NCBI RefSeq assembly: GCF_022829465.1
Contig: NZ_JAKSXZ010000043.1
Location: forward strand, 1-49,664
Direction of reading: 5' to 3'
DNA: 49,664 nucleotides
Origin: Methylobacterium sp. J-067
GTDB lineage: Bacteria > Pseudomonadota > Alphaproteobacteria > Rhizobiales > Beijerinckiaceae
Below the pieces are notes generated by a model. That model saw only the letters and a list, made by a program, of their open reading frames with translations, was not told the origin of the DNA and made no database searches. Made by a program: the position numbers and the translations under genes. Shown in pieces: positions 41,669 to 49,048 of the stretch (position 1 is its first letter; the number at the start of each line of letters is the position of its first letter).

Positions 41669-42646
41669 TTACGCGACCAGCGCAGCCTTTAGCGCGGCCA
41701 TGTCCGGCGGCAGCGGGCTCTCGAACCGCAGGGTTTCGCCCGTTCGCGGGTGGGCGAATCCGAGCAGTTCCGCATGCAGGGCCTGCCGGTCCAGGGCGAT
41801 CAGCGCGGCGCGTGCCGCCTCGCCGAGCTTGGCCGCCTTCGTGCTGAACGCGGCCCCGTAGACAGCATCCCCGAGAAGCGGATGGCCGCGATGGGCGAGG
41901 TGGACACGGATCTGGTGCGTGCGCCCGGTCTCAAGCTGGCAGCGCACGAGGCTCGCCTCCGCATAGCGTTCCGCTACTGCGTAATGCGTGATCGCGTGGC
42001 GGCCGGTCTCGTCCGAGACGACGGCGATCTTCTCGCGGTTGTGGCGAGAGCGGGCGAGGCTCGCTTCGATCGTCCCCGCCGCCGGGTTGGGCTCCCCCCA
42101 GACGAAGGCGAGGTAGGCGCGCTCCAACGGCCCGGTGCGGCCATGGTCGGCGAACTGGGCGGCGAGGCCATGGTGGGCGAAGTCGTTCTTGGCGACGACG
42201 ATGAGGCCGCTCGTGTCCTTGTCAAGCCGGTGGACGATCCCCGGCCGCCGCACGCCGCCGACGCCGGAGAGGCTGGCACCGCAATGGGCGATGAGGGCGT
42301 TGACGAGGGTCCCGCCGGCATGGCCCGGCGCCGGATGGACGACGAGGCCGGCGGGTTTGTCGATGACGATGAGGTCGTCGTCCTCGTAGGCGACGACGAG
42401 ATCCACGGCTTCCGCTTCCGGCACCGGATCGGCGGGCGGCGGCATGTCGAGGACGAGCCGCGTCCCGGCGGCAACCTTGGCGGAGGGATCGCGCAGCACG
42501 CCGCTGTCGCGGCTGACATGGCCTTCTCGGACGAGGTCCTGCAACCGCGCGCGCGACAGGTCGGGGAAAAGCCCGACGAGGGCCCGATCAAGGCGCTGGC
42601 CGCCCTCGTCCACGATGCCGACACGTTCCTGTCCGTGCTCTTCCAC
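41669..42646 (-). CDS. rluD: 23S rRNA pseudouridine synthase RluD-type
   Basis: This is 325 residues from a GTG at 42646. The S4 RNA-binding domain (QRLDRALVGLFPDLSRARLQDLVREGHVSRD) is followed by the RluA-family catalytic domain with the signature RPGIVHRLDKDTSGLIVVAKN, whose Asp in RLDKDT is catalytic, and QLETGRTHQIRVHLAHRGHPLLGDAVYG. Length and domain order fit RluD, which modifies helix 69 of 23S rRNA, or the close RluC. It is followed by rpoH, a common pairing in alphaproteobacteria. Confidence 0.92.
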   Translation of the reverse strand: MEEHGQERVGIVDEGGQRLDRALVGLFPDLSRARLQDLVREGHVSRDSGVLRDPSAKVAAGTRLVLDMPPPADPVPEAEAVDLVVAYEDDDLIVIDKPAGLVVHPAPGHAGGTLVNALIAHCGASLSGVGGVRRPGIVHRLDKDTSGLIVVAKNDFAHHGLAAQFADHGRTGPLERAYLAFVWGEPNPAAGTIEASLARSRHNREKIAVVSDETGRHAITHYAVAERYAEASLVRCQLETGRTHQIRVHLAHRGHPLLGDAVYGAAFSTKAAKLGEAARAALIALDRQALHAELLGFAHPRTGETLRFESPLPPDMAALKAALVA

Positions 42647-42734
42647 CCGCGCTCACCCGTTCGTTGAAATATCTACCGGGCGGCACTTGTGCCCCGATCC
42701 CAGCGTCGCTATAGCAACGCGGCGCCGCCGGAAA

Positions 42735-42810
42735 GCTCCCATCGTCTAGCGGTCTAGGACGTCGCCCTCTCACGGCGAAAACAGGGGTTCGATTCCCCTT
42801 GGGAGCGCCA
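42735..42810 (+). tRNA. tRNA-Glu(CTC)
   Basis: A complete cloverleaf: acceptor GCTCCCA paired with the TGGGAGC 3' side, D-arm GTCTAGCGGTCTAGGAC, anticodon stem TCGCC/GGCGA with anticodon CTC, T-arm GGGTTCGATTCCC, discriminator G and encoded CCA (42808-42810). Confidence 0.94.
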
Positions 42811-42853
42811 TCACACCTGGCGCTGACTTCCGAAGACTTCGGTGTTGCTTCTA

Positions 42854-42928
42854 GCGCCCTTCGTCTATCGGTCAGGACGTCAGCCTTTCACGCTGAAAAG
42901 GCGGGTTCGATTCCCGCAGGGCGCGCCA
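42854..42928 (+). tRNA. tRNA-Glu(TTC)
   Basis: A second glutamate tRNA 43 bases after the first: acceptor GCGCCCT/AGGGCGC, D-arm GTCTATCGGTCAGGAC, anticodon stem TCAGC/GCTGA with anticodon TTC, T-arm GGGTTCGATTCCC, discriminator G and encoded CCA (42926-42928). Its 3' half overlaps the tail of the integrase remnant on the other strand, marking it as the integration site. Confidence 0.94.
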
Positions 42929-43462
42929 GCGCTTTTCTAAGTAACGGCGCACGCTCAGCTTTCTCGGACATTGGTCCCACCTGACCGGAAACGGACTCTT
43001 CCGGCGGGACCTTCTGTGTGGCGCTTCTCCACTCCGGAAGCAGCGCCATTGCGCTGTCGGCGAGCCCTGCCCTCCCCGCCGCTTGCGTGTCTCGCTTGCC
43101 GTCGCGCAGCCGGCGAACGTGGCGGGCCTGCAGCATCGAGGCACGCTTGCTGCCGTGCTCGTTGCAGATTTGGAGGAGCGCGCGGAGCTGCCATCCCTGG
43201 GTCGAGGCGTCGGGCACCTTGAGGTCTCCCGAGGCAAGATAGGCGTTTGTTAGCGTGGCGAACGTGCCGGCCTCTGCGAGGCGCGGCTGCGGAGCTTTCG
43301 CTTTCGGCGCCTCGCGCTTCAGGCAGCGGTCGTACTCAGCCATGAAGGCCTTCGACCCTGGTTGCCCTCAAGCCGTACCTTCGGGTCCGGTCGGCGCCGG
43401 AAGTAGTACCGGACGTTGCCCTGCCGGTCGGTGTCCGTCACGACGTACTTGAGATTCAGCAC
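42888..43462 (-). pseudogene. Tyrosine integrase remnant, catalytic domain deleted
   Basis: From a GTG at 43462 it reads LNLKYVVTDTDRQGNVRYYFRRRPDPKVRLEG, the beta-type arm-binding start of a tRNA-targeting integrase. A frame change near 43350 leads to FMAEYDRCLKREAPKAKAP and the SAM-like core-binding domain: TFATLTNAYLASGDLKVPDASTQGW, LLQICNEHGSKRASMLQARHVRRLRDG. Then, in frame, it jumps to AGRAGLADSAMALLPEW, a typical integrase C-terminal tail, with the whole catalytic domain (R...H-x-x-R...Y) missing. It ends ARPAGIEPAFSA, translated from the tRNA-Glu 3' half. It cannot recombine DNA. Confidence 0.75.
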
Positions 43463-43471
43463 GGCCAGCGG

Positions 43472-43608
43472 GCTCAATCCGCTTTGGCTTCGGCATGCGG
43501 CCGTCGCGCACGAGCTCGTCGAACTTCGACGCGCCGACGCCGACGTAGCGAGCGGCCTCTTCACGACGCAGGCCGCGTCGCGGACCGACCTCGAGCCGAT
43601 GTGCCGGT
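43472..43608 (-). pseudogene. AlpA-like excisionase remnant
   Basis: Directly upstream of the integrase remnant, the minus strand reads PRRGLRREEAARYVGVGASKFDELV and RDGRMPKPKRI, an AlpA-type winged-helix excisionase core. No start codon follows the stop near 43612, and the usual C-terminal half (a D-G-R-x-V-W-D segment) is missing. Excisionase followed by integrase is the normal order of such modules, so the pair is the decayed end of an integrative element. Confidence 0.55.
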
Positions 43609-43807
43609 ATCTAAACCGAGCTGTGCGCATTAGGCGACATTACCGCCCCCCCCTCGGTTGTAGCAGCCCATCAGAATTCCCCGGAGCAACCTGACAGCAG
43701 ACGATCCCGCGTGAGCGCCTCGGAACGAGCCATTCAGTCAGCCACTTCGACAAACAAGTGCTGAACGGCATCCATGTCGCGACGACAGAACATCCAGGGA
43801 GACGGCC

Positions 43808-44011
43808 ATGACTCGCGACGAGAGCGGCGGTACGACGCTGACCTCTGAGGAAATCGCAGCAGCGAAGCGTGCCGGCCGCAAGCAACTCGCTGAGGACGGC
43901 TGTCCGGAAGATCGCATTCCGGGGGCACAAAACGCGGGCGAGAAGGCCAAGCCTCGCGCTGTGCCTGAAAGCGAAAAGCCCGGTCTCATCGACTCGATGA
44001 AGGGTATGTAG
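43808..44011 (+). CDS. Small charged hypothetical protein
   Basis: This is 67 residues from ATG 43808, with GGAGAC upstream. It reads MTRDESGGTTLTSEEIAAAK and RAGRKQLAEDGCPEDRIPG, then a Lys/Glu/Pro-rich end, LIDSMKGM. It is hydrophilic throughout and probably partly disordered, with a single Cys. Function is unknown; it stands alone. Confidence 0.6.
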   Translation: MTRDESGGTTLTSEEIAAAKRAGRKQLAEDGCPEDRIPGAQNAGEKAKPRAVPESEKPGLIDSMKGM

Positions 44012-44125
44012 GTCGCCACGCGGCGAGCGAGATCGTTAAACGATTCGGACTGGTTCCGCTGCTTGGCACGTGGCGCTCACCCGTGCTGATACAGGGTGAC
44101 TTATCTCTGGTAGACAAAAATCTCG

Positions 44126-44338
44126 ATGCGCAGTTTGCGCGTCGGACCGGGGATCGCAGTCTTGCCGAGCTTCCAAGCGTGCGTCGGCATCTTGCTCCTC
44201 GCCATGGGCCTGGAGTTCGATCACCTGGCGTGTCGGCGCTGGCGTATCGGCCAGCACTACGGGTCGCTCTGTATCCGCACGATATGCGCGTTTGCGTTCA
44301 CGATCGCCGGGGTGTTGCTGATGCTCGCCACCTGCTGA
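44126..44338 (+). CDS. Possible small membrane protein
   Basis: This is 70 residues from ATG 44126. It has two hydrophobic segments: LPSFQACVGILLLAMGLEF and TICAFAFTIAGVLLMLAT, separated by a basic, His-containing loop (ACRRWRIGQHYGSLC). No good ribosome-binding site is visible. A competing minus-strand frame covers part of it. The hydrophobicity pattern is the only support. Confidence 0.4.
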   Translation: MRSLRVGPGIAVLPSFQACVGILLLAMGLEFDHLACRRWRIGQHYGSLCIRTICAFAFTIAGVLLMLATC

Positions 44339-44605
44339 CTCCGCGCGGAGCACGGCATCCCGACCGGTCTCTTTGCAAGCGATCGCGCTGTGAAAGATAA
44401 TCTCGGCCATGGTGCTACTCCGCCGGGAGCGGGAGATCCGCACCAGCGCCGGGTCGTGCGGCTTTCCCTTGCGGGCGAGCTCGATCTCACGCGTGAGCGT
44501 GAGGTGCGCGAAGATCACCTCATCCACGACGAAGCCGTTCTTTATGTCCACCCTAAAGAAGCGGTTGCGGCGGTGATGAGGGTTTTGGCGCTCATTCGGT
44601 GACCC
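44339..44605. other. Stretch with unresolved coding strand
   Basis: A plus-strand frame from a GTG at 44390 (70 residues, ending VLYVHPKEAVAAVMRVLALIR) and a minus-strand frame from a GTG at 44551 (starting MDIKNGFVVDEVIFAHLTLTREIEL) both look protein-like over the same bases. The minus-strand one has the higher third-position GC in its first 60 codons, but it runs on into poor sequence. I cannot decide between them; at least one is probably a real or decayed small gene. Confidence 0.35.
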
Positions 44606-44881
44606 TCATTGAACCCGAGCCGGCGCGGGATGCGCGCCAGCCGCCGCCGGGGCCGTCGTTTCTTTGATCTCAGCCGCCACCCTGTGAAAGCGGTCGACCT
44701 TGTGGGCCGTGTCAACGCTGAGTACGGCGTTTACCGGGTCGTTGATCCGCCGCCAGTCGCTCGGGTCGATCTGCTCGCCCGCCGCCGGCAACAGCGCGTC
44801 TAGCATTGCCAGCGACCAAGCCATGGCCTTGCCGCTCTCGGCCTCGCCCAGGAACAGCGAGAGGATCGGGTGCTCAGCCAT
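44606..44881 (-). CDS. Small hypothetical protein
   Basis: This is 91 residues from ATG 44881 (GGGGCAGG upstream). It reads MAEHPILSLFLGEAESGKAM, AWSLAMLDALLPAAGEQIDPSDW, RRINDPVNAVLSVDTAHKVDRFHRVAAEIK, helical throughout, with an Ala/Pro-rich end. Function is unknown; it is divergent from the gene at 44994. Confidence 0.6.
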   Translation of the reverse strand: MAEHPILSLFLGEAESGKAMAWSLAMLDALLPAAGEQIDPSDWRRINDPVNAVLSVDTAHKVDRFHRVAAEIKETTAPAAAGAHPAPARVQ

Positions 44882-44993
44882 GGGCCTGCCCCCGTGCGAT
44901 CTCAGCAGCGCTGCCAGTCTCAACCCCACTGCAACGAACGGTTAACAATGCGCTCCCTACTCTGGCCTGCGTTCGACCGGAGATCTGAGCAGC

Positions 44994-45260
44994 ATGGCCA
45001 ACAAGCAATTCGCCCAAGCGCCGACACTTCAGAAGGCGACGCTCCGGATGGGCAGCTACGACGTGCCATGCTCGGTGCTGATGTCCAACGGCTCGACCGC
45101 GCACGTGCGGGTCATGACTGCGGGTGGCCACTTCGGCGAGGTCGCATTCGTTCAAGGTGGCGAGGTCCGGCAGGTCCGCATCACGCTTCGTAAGCAGGGT
45201 CCGCTGGGCTTGGACCTCTGGCTGGATCTGGAGACGGCGCACACGGCGCAGGCGGCCTGA
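44994..45260 (+). CDS. Small hypothetical protein
   Basis: This is 88 residues from ATG 44994. It reads QKATLRMGSYDVPCSVLMSNG, HVRVMTAGGHFGEVAFVQGGEVRQVRITLRKQG and PLGLDLWLDLETAHTAQAA, a compact beta-type pattern with a single Cys. It could be a small barrel-like domain. No family is recognised. Confidence 0.6.
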   Translation: MANKQFAQAPTLQKATLRMGSYDVPCSVLMSNGSTAHVRVMTAGGHFGEVAFVQGGEVRQVRITLRKQGPLGLDLWLDLETAHTAQAA

Positions 45261-45295
45261 GACACCCTCGTGCTCCGCTTGCATGAGGGGAGCCA

Positions 45296-45700
45296 TCAAG
45301 CGGCGCTCCTCTGCTGCTGCCACCGCGCGTGGTCAGCGGCGACCGCCGCGTAGGACTCGGGCGTCATCCGCCAGCCGCGCCCCAAGACCGTCTTGATGCG
45401 GATCTGCGCCTGCGCCTCCATGAGCTTGCGGCGGATCTTGCAGATCATAACGTCGAGGATCTTCTGCTCCGGCATGTCCTTCAATTTGCCGTAAAGCGTC
45501 AGCATCGCGCGCTGGTGGTGGAGGATGTTCGGGCCGACCGCTCGGAGGGCCCGGAGAAGGTGCTCTTCCTTGGCGGTCAGCCGCCATGCACGGGGCAGCA
45601 GTGTACGCGGGGCCATGGCCTCTTCGTACTGGAGGACCTGCGCGCGCAGGGTCTCGATCTCGTCGCGCTGGGCGCGGATGATGTGCTCGGGCGTCTGCAA
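45296..45700 (-). CDS. OmpR-type winged-helix DNA-binding protein, orphan
   Basis: This is 134 residues. A short coiled coil (RAQRDEIETLRAQVLQYEEAM) precedes a winged helix of the response-regulator C-terminal type: WRLTAKEEHLLRALRAVGP, MLTLYGKLKDMPEQKILDVMICKIRRKLMEAQAQI and the wing IKTVLGRGWRM. There is no receiver domain, so it is not phosphorylated in the usual way. The TTG at 45700 gives the coiled coil; ATG at residue 29 (GAAGAGG upstream) is an alternative. Such stand-alone regulators occur on alphaproteobacterial mobile elements. Confidence 0.68.
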   Translation of the reverse strand: MQTPEHIIRAQRDEIETLRAQVLQYEEAMAPRTLLPRAWRLTAKEEHLLRALRAVGPNILHHQRAMLTLYGKLKDMPEQKILDVMICKIRRKLMEAQAQIRIKTVLGRGWRMTPESYAAVAADHARWQQQRSAA

Positions 45701-46104
45701 TAGGCGATGCTATCACGATCACGCTCGGCCTTGGCCTCGGCCTCCCACGCGGCCCGACGGCGCTGCATCTCGTGACGCACCGTGAACAGCACGTCCTCGT
45801 CGAAATCGCGGTCGGGGATCCACTGAAGGAAGCTGAAGTCGACCTCGGACTAGTGCAGGCCCCGGTTTTTGCCGATGTGACAGCGGACCTGCAGCGGAGG
45901 CTCGCTCGATCACAGGATGAGATTCTCCATCGACGCAAGGGCGGAGGAGGTCGCGCAGGTGGTGGGCGGTGACGTAGGCGTACGGCCAGGATCTTCTGCT
46001 GGATCGTCTCCTCGGCGTAGACGCGGATCGAGGAGCGGCAGAACTCTCTCGTCGCCGCCGGGCAAGCCGTACAGGCGACGGCCGAGGCGCGGCACACCAA
46101 CGTC
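45701..46104. other. Degenerate stretch before coiled-coil gene
   Basis: These 404 bases contain no intact gene. From 46021 to 46104 the frame of the next gene is already protein-like (TRIEERQNSLVAAGQAVQAT), but it has a TAG at 46018 and no start codon, so the region probably holds the lost 5' end of that gene. Confidence 0.4.
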
Positions 46105-46290
46105 ATGCAGGCCATTGCGACCTTCGTCCCCCGGTCGGAGATCGAGAAGGACAACCGAGCGCTGCACGAGCGCGCCGACGCCGTCGAGGAGCGCCTGGGC
46201 ACGATGGAAAAGCGGGTCTGGGGAGCGCTGGTCAGCGCCGTCGGGGCGTTCGGAATCGTGATCCTGACGAAGGTCGGCCTGATGCACTGA
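46105..46290 (+). pseudogene. Phage-like coiled-coil membrane protein, 5' truncated
   Basis: From ATG 46105 it gives 61 residues: MQAIATFVPRSEIEKDNRALHERADAVEERLGTMEKRVW, a coiled coil, then the membrane helix GALVSAVGAFGIVILTKVGLM. The frame stays open 84 bases upstream with matching coiled-coil character but no start. The build (long coiled coil, then one C-terminal helix) is that of small phage proteins near lysis genes. It may still be made in short form. A terminator follows after 33 bases. Confidence 0.5.
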
Positions 46291-46323
46291 CCTTCGCTTC
46301 ACGCTCTACTTCGCGTCACGCAG

Positions 46324-46356
46324 GCGCCCCTGACTTCGGCCGGGGGCGCTCTTTTC
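46324..46356 (+). terminator. Rho-independent terminator
   Basis: GCGCCCC (46324-46330) pairs with GGGGCGC (46343-46349), followed by TCTTTT. It is 33 bases after the stop at 46290. Confidence 0.75.
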
Positions 46357-46591
46357 GCGTTTCTGCCGTGCACTTCGGGAAGTGGTTGCGGCCCATCGCT
46401 CCCCGTACAGGTTCGGCTCCTCCCTAAGAGACTTCTTGCCCGCCCGGCAGCCGCCGCGGTGGGCTTTTTTGTGCCGGGTCACGGCGCGGGACGGTGGGGA
46501 ATTGCCTCCGAGATGACCCAATAACCCGCCTCCCTCATCCTGCTTCTGTGCCGCAACACGTAGCCGGCCCCGCTGGTGAGATCGGACGCTC

Positions 46592-46620
46592 CCCCGCCCC
46601 GTGATCAGATCGGGGCGGGG
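46592..46620 (-). terminator. GC-rich hairpin downstream of leftward gene
   Basis: CCCCGCCCCG (46592-46601) and CGGGGCGGGG (46611-46620) form a perfect 10-bp stem with a 9-base loop containing TGATCA, 27 bases after the stop of the leftward gene at 46648. There is no T-tract. The 356 bases from 46291 to 46647 otherwise hold no gene. Confidence 0.55.
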
Positions 46621-46647
46621 CCGAGCGCGAGGTTGAAAGTGGAAGCC

Positions 46648-46971
46648 CTACTCGGCTTTACGGTGTCCGCGCCCGTGTTGCTCCTTCTTGGCGCCGACTG
46701 CAGCTGCAGCTTCCTTCTCAGCCTTCCCGGCCGTCGCCGAGCTGGTGGCCTCGTCGCTGGTGGCACCCTGCGGTGCGTTCGACGCCGCTGACTTAGGATG
46801 CCCCTTACCTTCGGTCGGCGCCTCGGCCTTGCCGCCCTCGTGAACATCCGGGTGCCCGGCGCCCGCCTTGGCGCTTCCGGCTTCTTGGACCTCGGCAGCC
46901 TTCTGCTCTTGAGCGCTCATCGTGCTGTGACGCTGACCGTCGCCGTGCTGCCCCTTGGCTGGGTTCGACAT
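46648..46971 (-). CDS. Low-complexity Ala/Lys/Glu/His-rich protein
   Basis: This is 107 residues from ATG 46971, with GAGGGAGAA upstream, a strong site. The sequence is hydrophilic and disordered: MSNPAKGQHGDGQRHSTMSA, QEQKAAEVQEAGSAKAGAGHPDVHEGG, then EAPTEGKGHPKSAASNAP and a final HGRGHRKAE. It has many His and no aromatic residues. It resembles small stress or desiccation proteins in composition, but that is only composition. A hairpin lies downstream. Confidence 0.6.
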   Translation of the reverse strand: MSNPAKGQHGDGQRHSTMSAQEQKAAEVQEAGSAKAGAGHPDVHEGGKAEAPTEGKGHPKSAASNAPQGATSDEATSSATAGKAEKEAAAAVGAKKEQHGRGHRKAE

Positions 46972-47269
46972 CGTAAACTTCTCCCTCTTGGTCACGCAGC
47001 AACTGCTTGAGCCGCTGACGGTTCGGAGGAGACGGTCTTGTGCGACGAAAGGCCGAGCGCGCTTCTGCGAAGTGCAGTGAGTTCGCACACGGAAGCGTTA
47101 CCCTGGGGAATGAAGCAGCCTAACGAGGCGCTAACCGTGCGATTTGATCGTGGGATCGAGCCGACTTGCATGGCGGTTTACCCGGCTGGACACCGGTAGC
47201 CCCTCCGCCAGACCTCGGATCGGATTAGGTGGTGGGGCAACGGTGGCGGGCAGCGAACAGGGGGACCTG

Positions 47270-47479
47270 ATGGCCGATTTTGGCGAGGCGAAGCTTTCCG
47301 ACGAAGAGCTTGACCGTCGGGCCAGAGAGCTGTTTGCAGAGGTTCGCGCGGAGCAGCCCGAGGCTAAGGCAGAGAGGGCCCTAGCGACGGCTGGCGAAGT
47401 AGCCGGAGAGGTCATTCCGGGGCTGCCTGACTGGCTGCAGGATGCCGATATTGCATCCGAGGATGCTGGCAACGCGTGA
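47270..47479 (+). CDS. Small acidic hypothetical protein
   Basis: This is 69 residues from ATG 47270, behind AGGGGGA. It reads MADFGEAKLSDEELDRRARE, LFAEVRAEQPEAKAERALATAG and EVIPGLPDWLQDADIASEDAGNA, two acidic helices. Function is unknown. Confidence 0.6.
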   Translation: MADFGEAKLSDEELDRRARELFAEVRAEQPEAKAERALATAGEVAGEVIPGLPDWLQDADIASEDAGNA

Positions 47480-47716
47480 CTGCTGTTGAACCCTCGTGCT
47501 CGCCGAACACGAAGTCGTCACGGCCAATGTGCGAACCTCATTCGCAGCGCGAACGATCTCGGCACGTGTCGGTCTTGATAACTATCCCTACCTGCTCGGC
47601 TTTTCCGGCGCCATCCACACCGCTCCACCGCGATCTCGACAGGCTATCCCCACGGGGGTTGAGCCGTCGCCCCTAGGCTGGCTGTTCTGCCTCCGTTCCA
47701 TTGCGGAGGGATCACG

Positions 47717-48166
47717 GTGGACCGGCTGGGCGACTACGCTCGCGGACAGGTGCGGGTCGAATGCCAGACCTGCCGGCGGCTCGGCTGCTACGACGTGCGC
47801 AACCTGCACACCCGGTTCGGCCTAGAGGTCGAGGTGCTGGACCTGCTGCGGATCCTGAGCGCGTCCTGCCGGCATCAGCAGGCGCCGGGTGCGCCGAAGC
47901 CGCGCAAGTACGTCGCCGTCTGCCAAGCAAAGATCACGATGCCACGGCAGCCGACGACGAGCCTGCCGACGCCGGGCGGCCTGCCCTATACCGTCGAGAC
48001 GTGGAACACCGAAGGCGGCGGGATCGAGCTTCAACTCGCCGAGCTCTACCGGCTCGACATGGCCGAAGCGGCGTTCGAGGTGGTGTGCAAGCTGTGGCCG
48101 GACACGGAGACGACTATACGGCAGCGGGCGCGGGTGGTTCGGCGGCGGGATCGGCCTAAACGGTGA
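47717..48166 (+). CDS. Hypothetical protein with possible zinc ribbon
   Basis: This is 149 residues from a GTG at 47717, with GGAGG upstream. The N-terminus MDRLGDYARGQVRVECQTCRRLGCYDVRNL has a C-x-x-C pair and a third Cys, with a further Cys-Arg-His at SCRHQ near residue 50, which together could bind zinc. The middle is Thr/Pro-rich, and the end (LYRLDMAEAAFEVVCKLWPDTETTIRQRARVVRRR) is helical and basic. It may bind DNA, but no family is recognised. Confidence 0.62.
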   Translation: MDRLGDYARGQVRVECQTCRRLGCYDVRNLHTRFGLEVEVLDLLRILSASCRHQQAPGAPKPRKYVAVCQAKITMPRQPTTSLPTPGGLPYTVETWNTEGGGIELQLAELYRLDMAEAAFEVVCKLWPDTETTIRQRARVVRRRDRPKR

Positions 48167-48274
48167 GCGAGCAGGTCCAGCGTGGGTGCTGCGGTGGCGC
48201 GGGACGGGATCGCCAGATGAGTAGGCTTGGCCGATAAGCGGGGGCGGTGGTGCATCAAATCTTTATTGAACCAA

Positions 48275-48652
48275 TTATCTGATCCAGCGCACAATTGATT
48301 GCCCACCATAGACCCATCGCGAACACGAACATTGATAATGAGAAGGTATAAACAGAAATTTACTGGTTTGAAGCAAAGTCTCAACGAATTCCTGAGCTCT
48401 GGCATGAATCTCTATTGCAACAACTCCGGCTAGAAATTTCGAGAAATAGAACAGCATAGAAACCACACTATTACCAGCCGCAGTCATAAAATTTGCGACT
48501 GCGAGAATATCGTTTGTAAGATCGAATATAAACTTTGATACTCTCGAAAATATTCGTGCATTCTTGACTGCAATCTCAACTGGATCGTTAGAAGCAGCAT
48601 ATTTTTCGATTTCGGCGTCGGTAGCGCCAAAGCGTCGAAGTAACCACTCCAT
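48275..48652 (-). CDS. AT-rich orphan membrane protein
   Basis: This is 125 residues from ATG 48652; a GTG at 48673 is possible. It reads MEWLLRRFGATDAEIEKYAA, then VSKFIFDLTNDILAVANFMTAAGNSVVSMLFYFSKFL and AGVVAIEIHARAQEFVETLLQ, with two or three hydrophobic helices, and ends SRWVYGGQSIVRWIR. Its base composition is plainly lower in GC than its neighbours, and codons such as ATA, TTA and AGA are frequent, a sign of recent acquisition. No family is recognised. Confidence 0.55.
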   Translation of the reverse strand: MEWLLRRFGATDAEIEKYAASNDPVEIAVKNARIFSRVSKFIFDLTNDILAVANFMTAAGNSVVSMLFYFSKFLAGVVAIEIHARAQEFVETLLQTSKFLFIPSHYQCSCSRWVYGGQSIVRWIR

Positions 48653-48673
48653 TTCGCACGCACCAGTCCTCAC

Positions 48674-49048
48674 AGCTCTCAGAACAGTAAATTACACATT
48701 ACGGTTCATCAGCGCCATAAGCCCGCACGGTCTCTTGCCCTTCGACAGTGAGGAACTACGCCAGCCCATCGCGGTGCGCAATGCGTGAGGCGGTGCGCTC
48801 CTCGACCAGCCCTATCTGCACCAGCAGCGGCATTGCGCTCGGATTGGCAGTGATCCGCAGCCCGCTAGGCGTCGCCGCAATGGCGCGCGGGGCCGCGAAC
48901 TGCTTCCCGAGAAGCCGACTCCACGCCTAGAAAGGCTCACAGTTCAGCAGGCAGGCGAGACGAGAATTTCTGGACAGCTGGCTCGAGCCGTACAATTGGA
49001 CCAAAGAGAATCCCAGCCTTTTGAGCGATCCGAGGCCCATTGAGGCTT
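48674..49048. other. Intergenic or decayed stretch
   Basis: No gene is supported. On the minus strand about 55 codons near 48775-48930 (GKQFAAPRAIAATPSGLR, then LVQIGLVEERTASRIAH) look like the middle of a protein but lack a start, so they may be a gene remnant. Confidence 0.35.
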
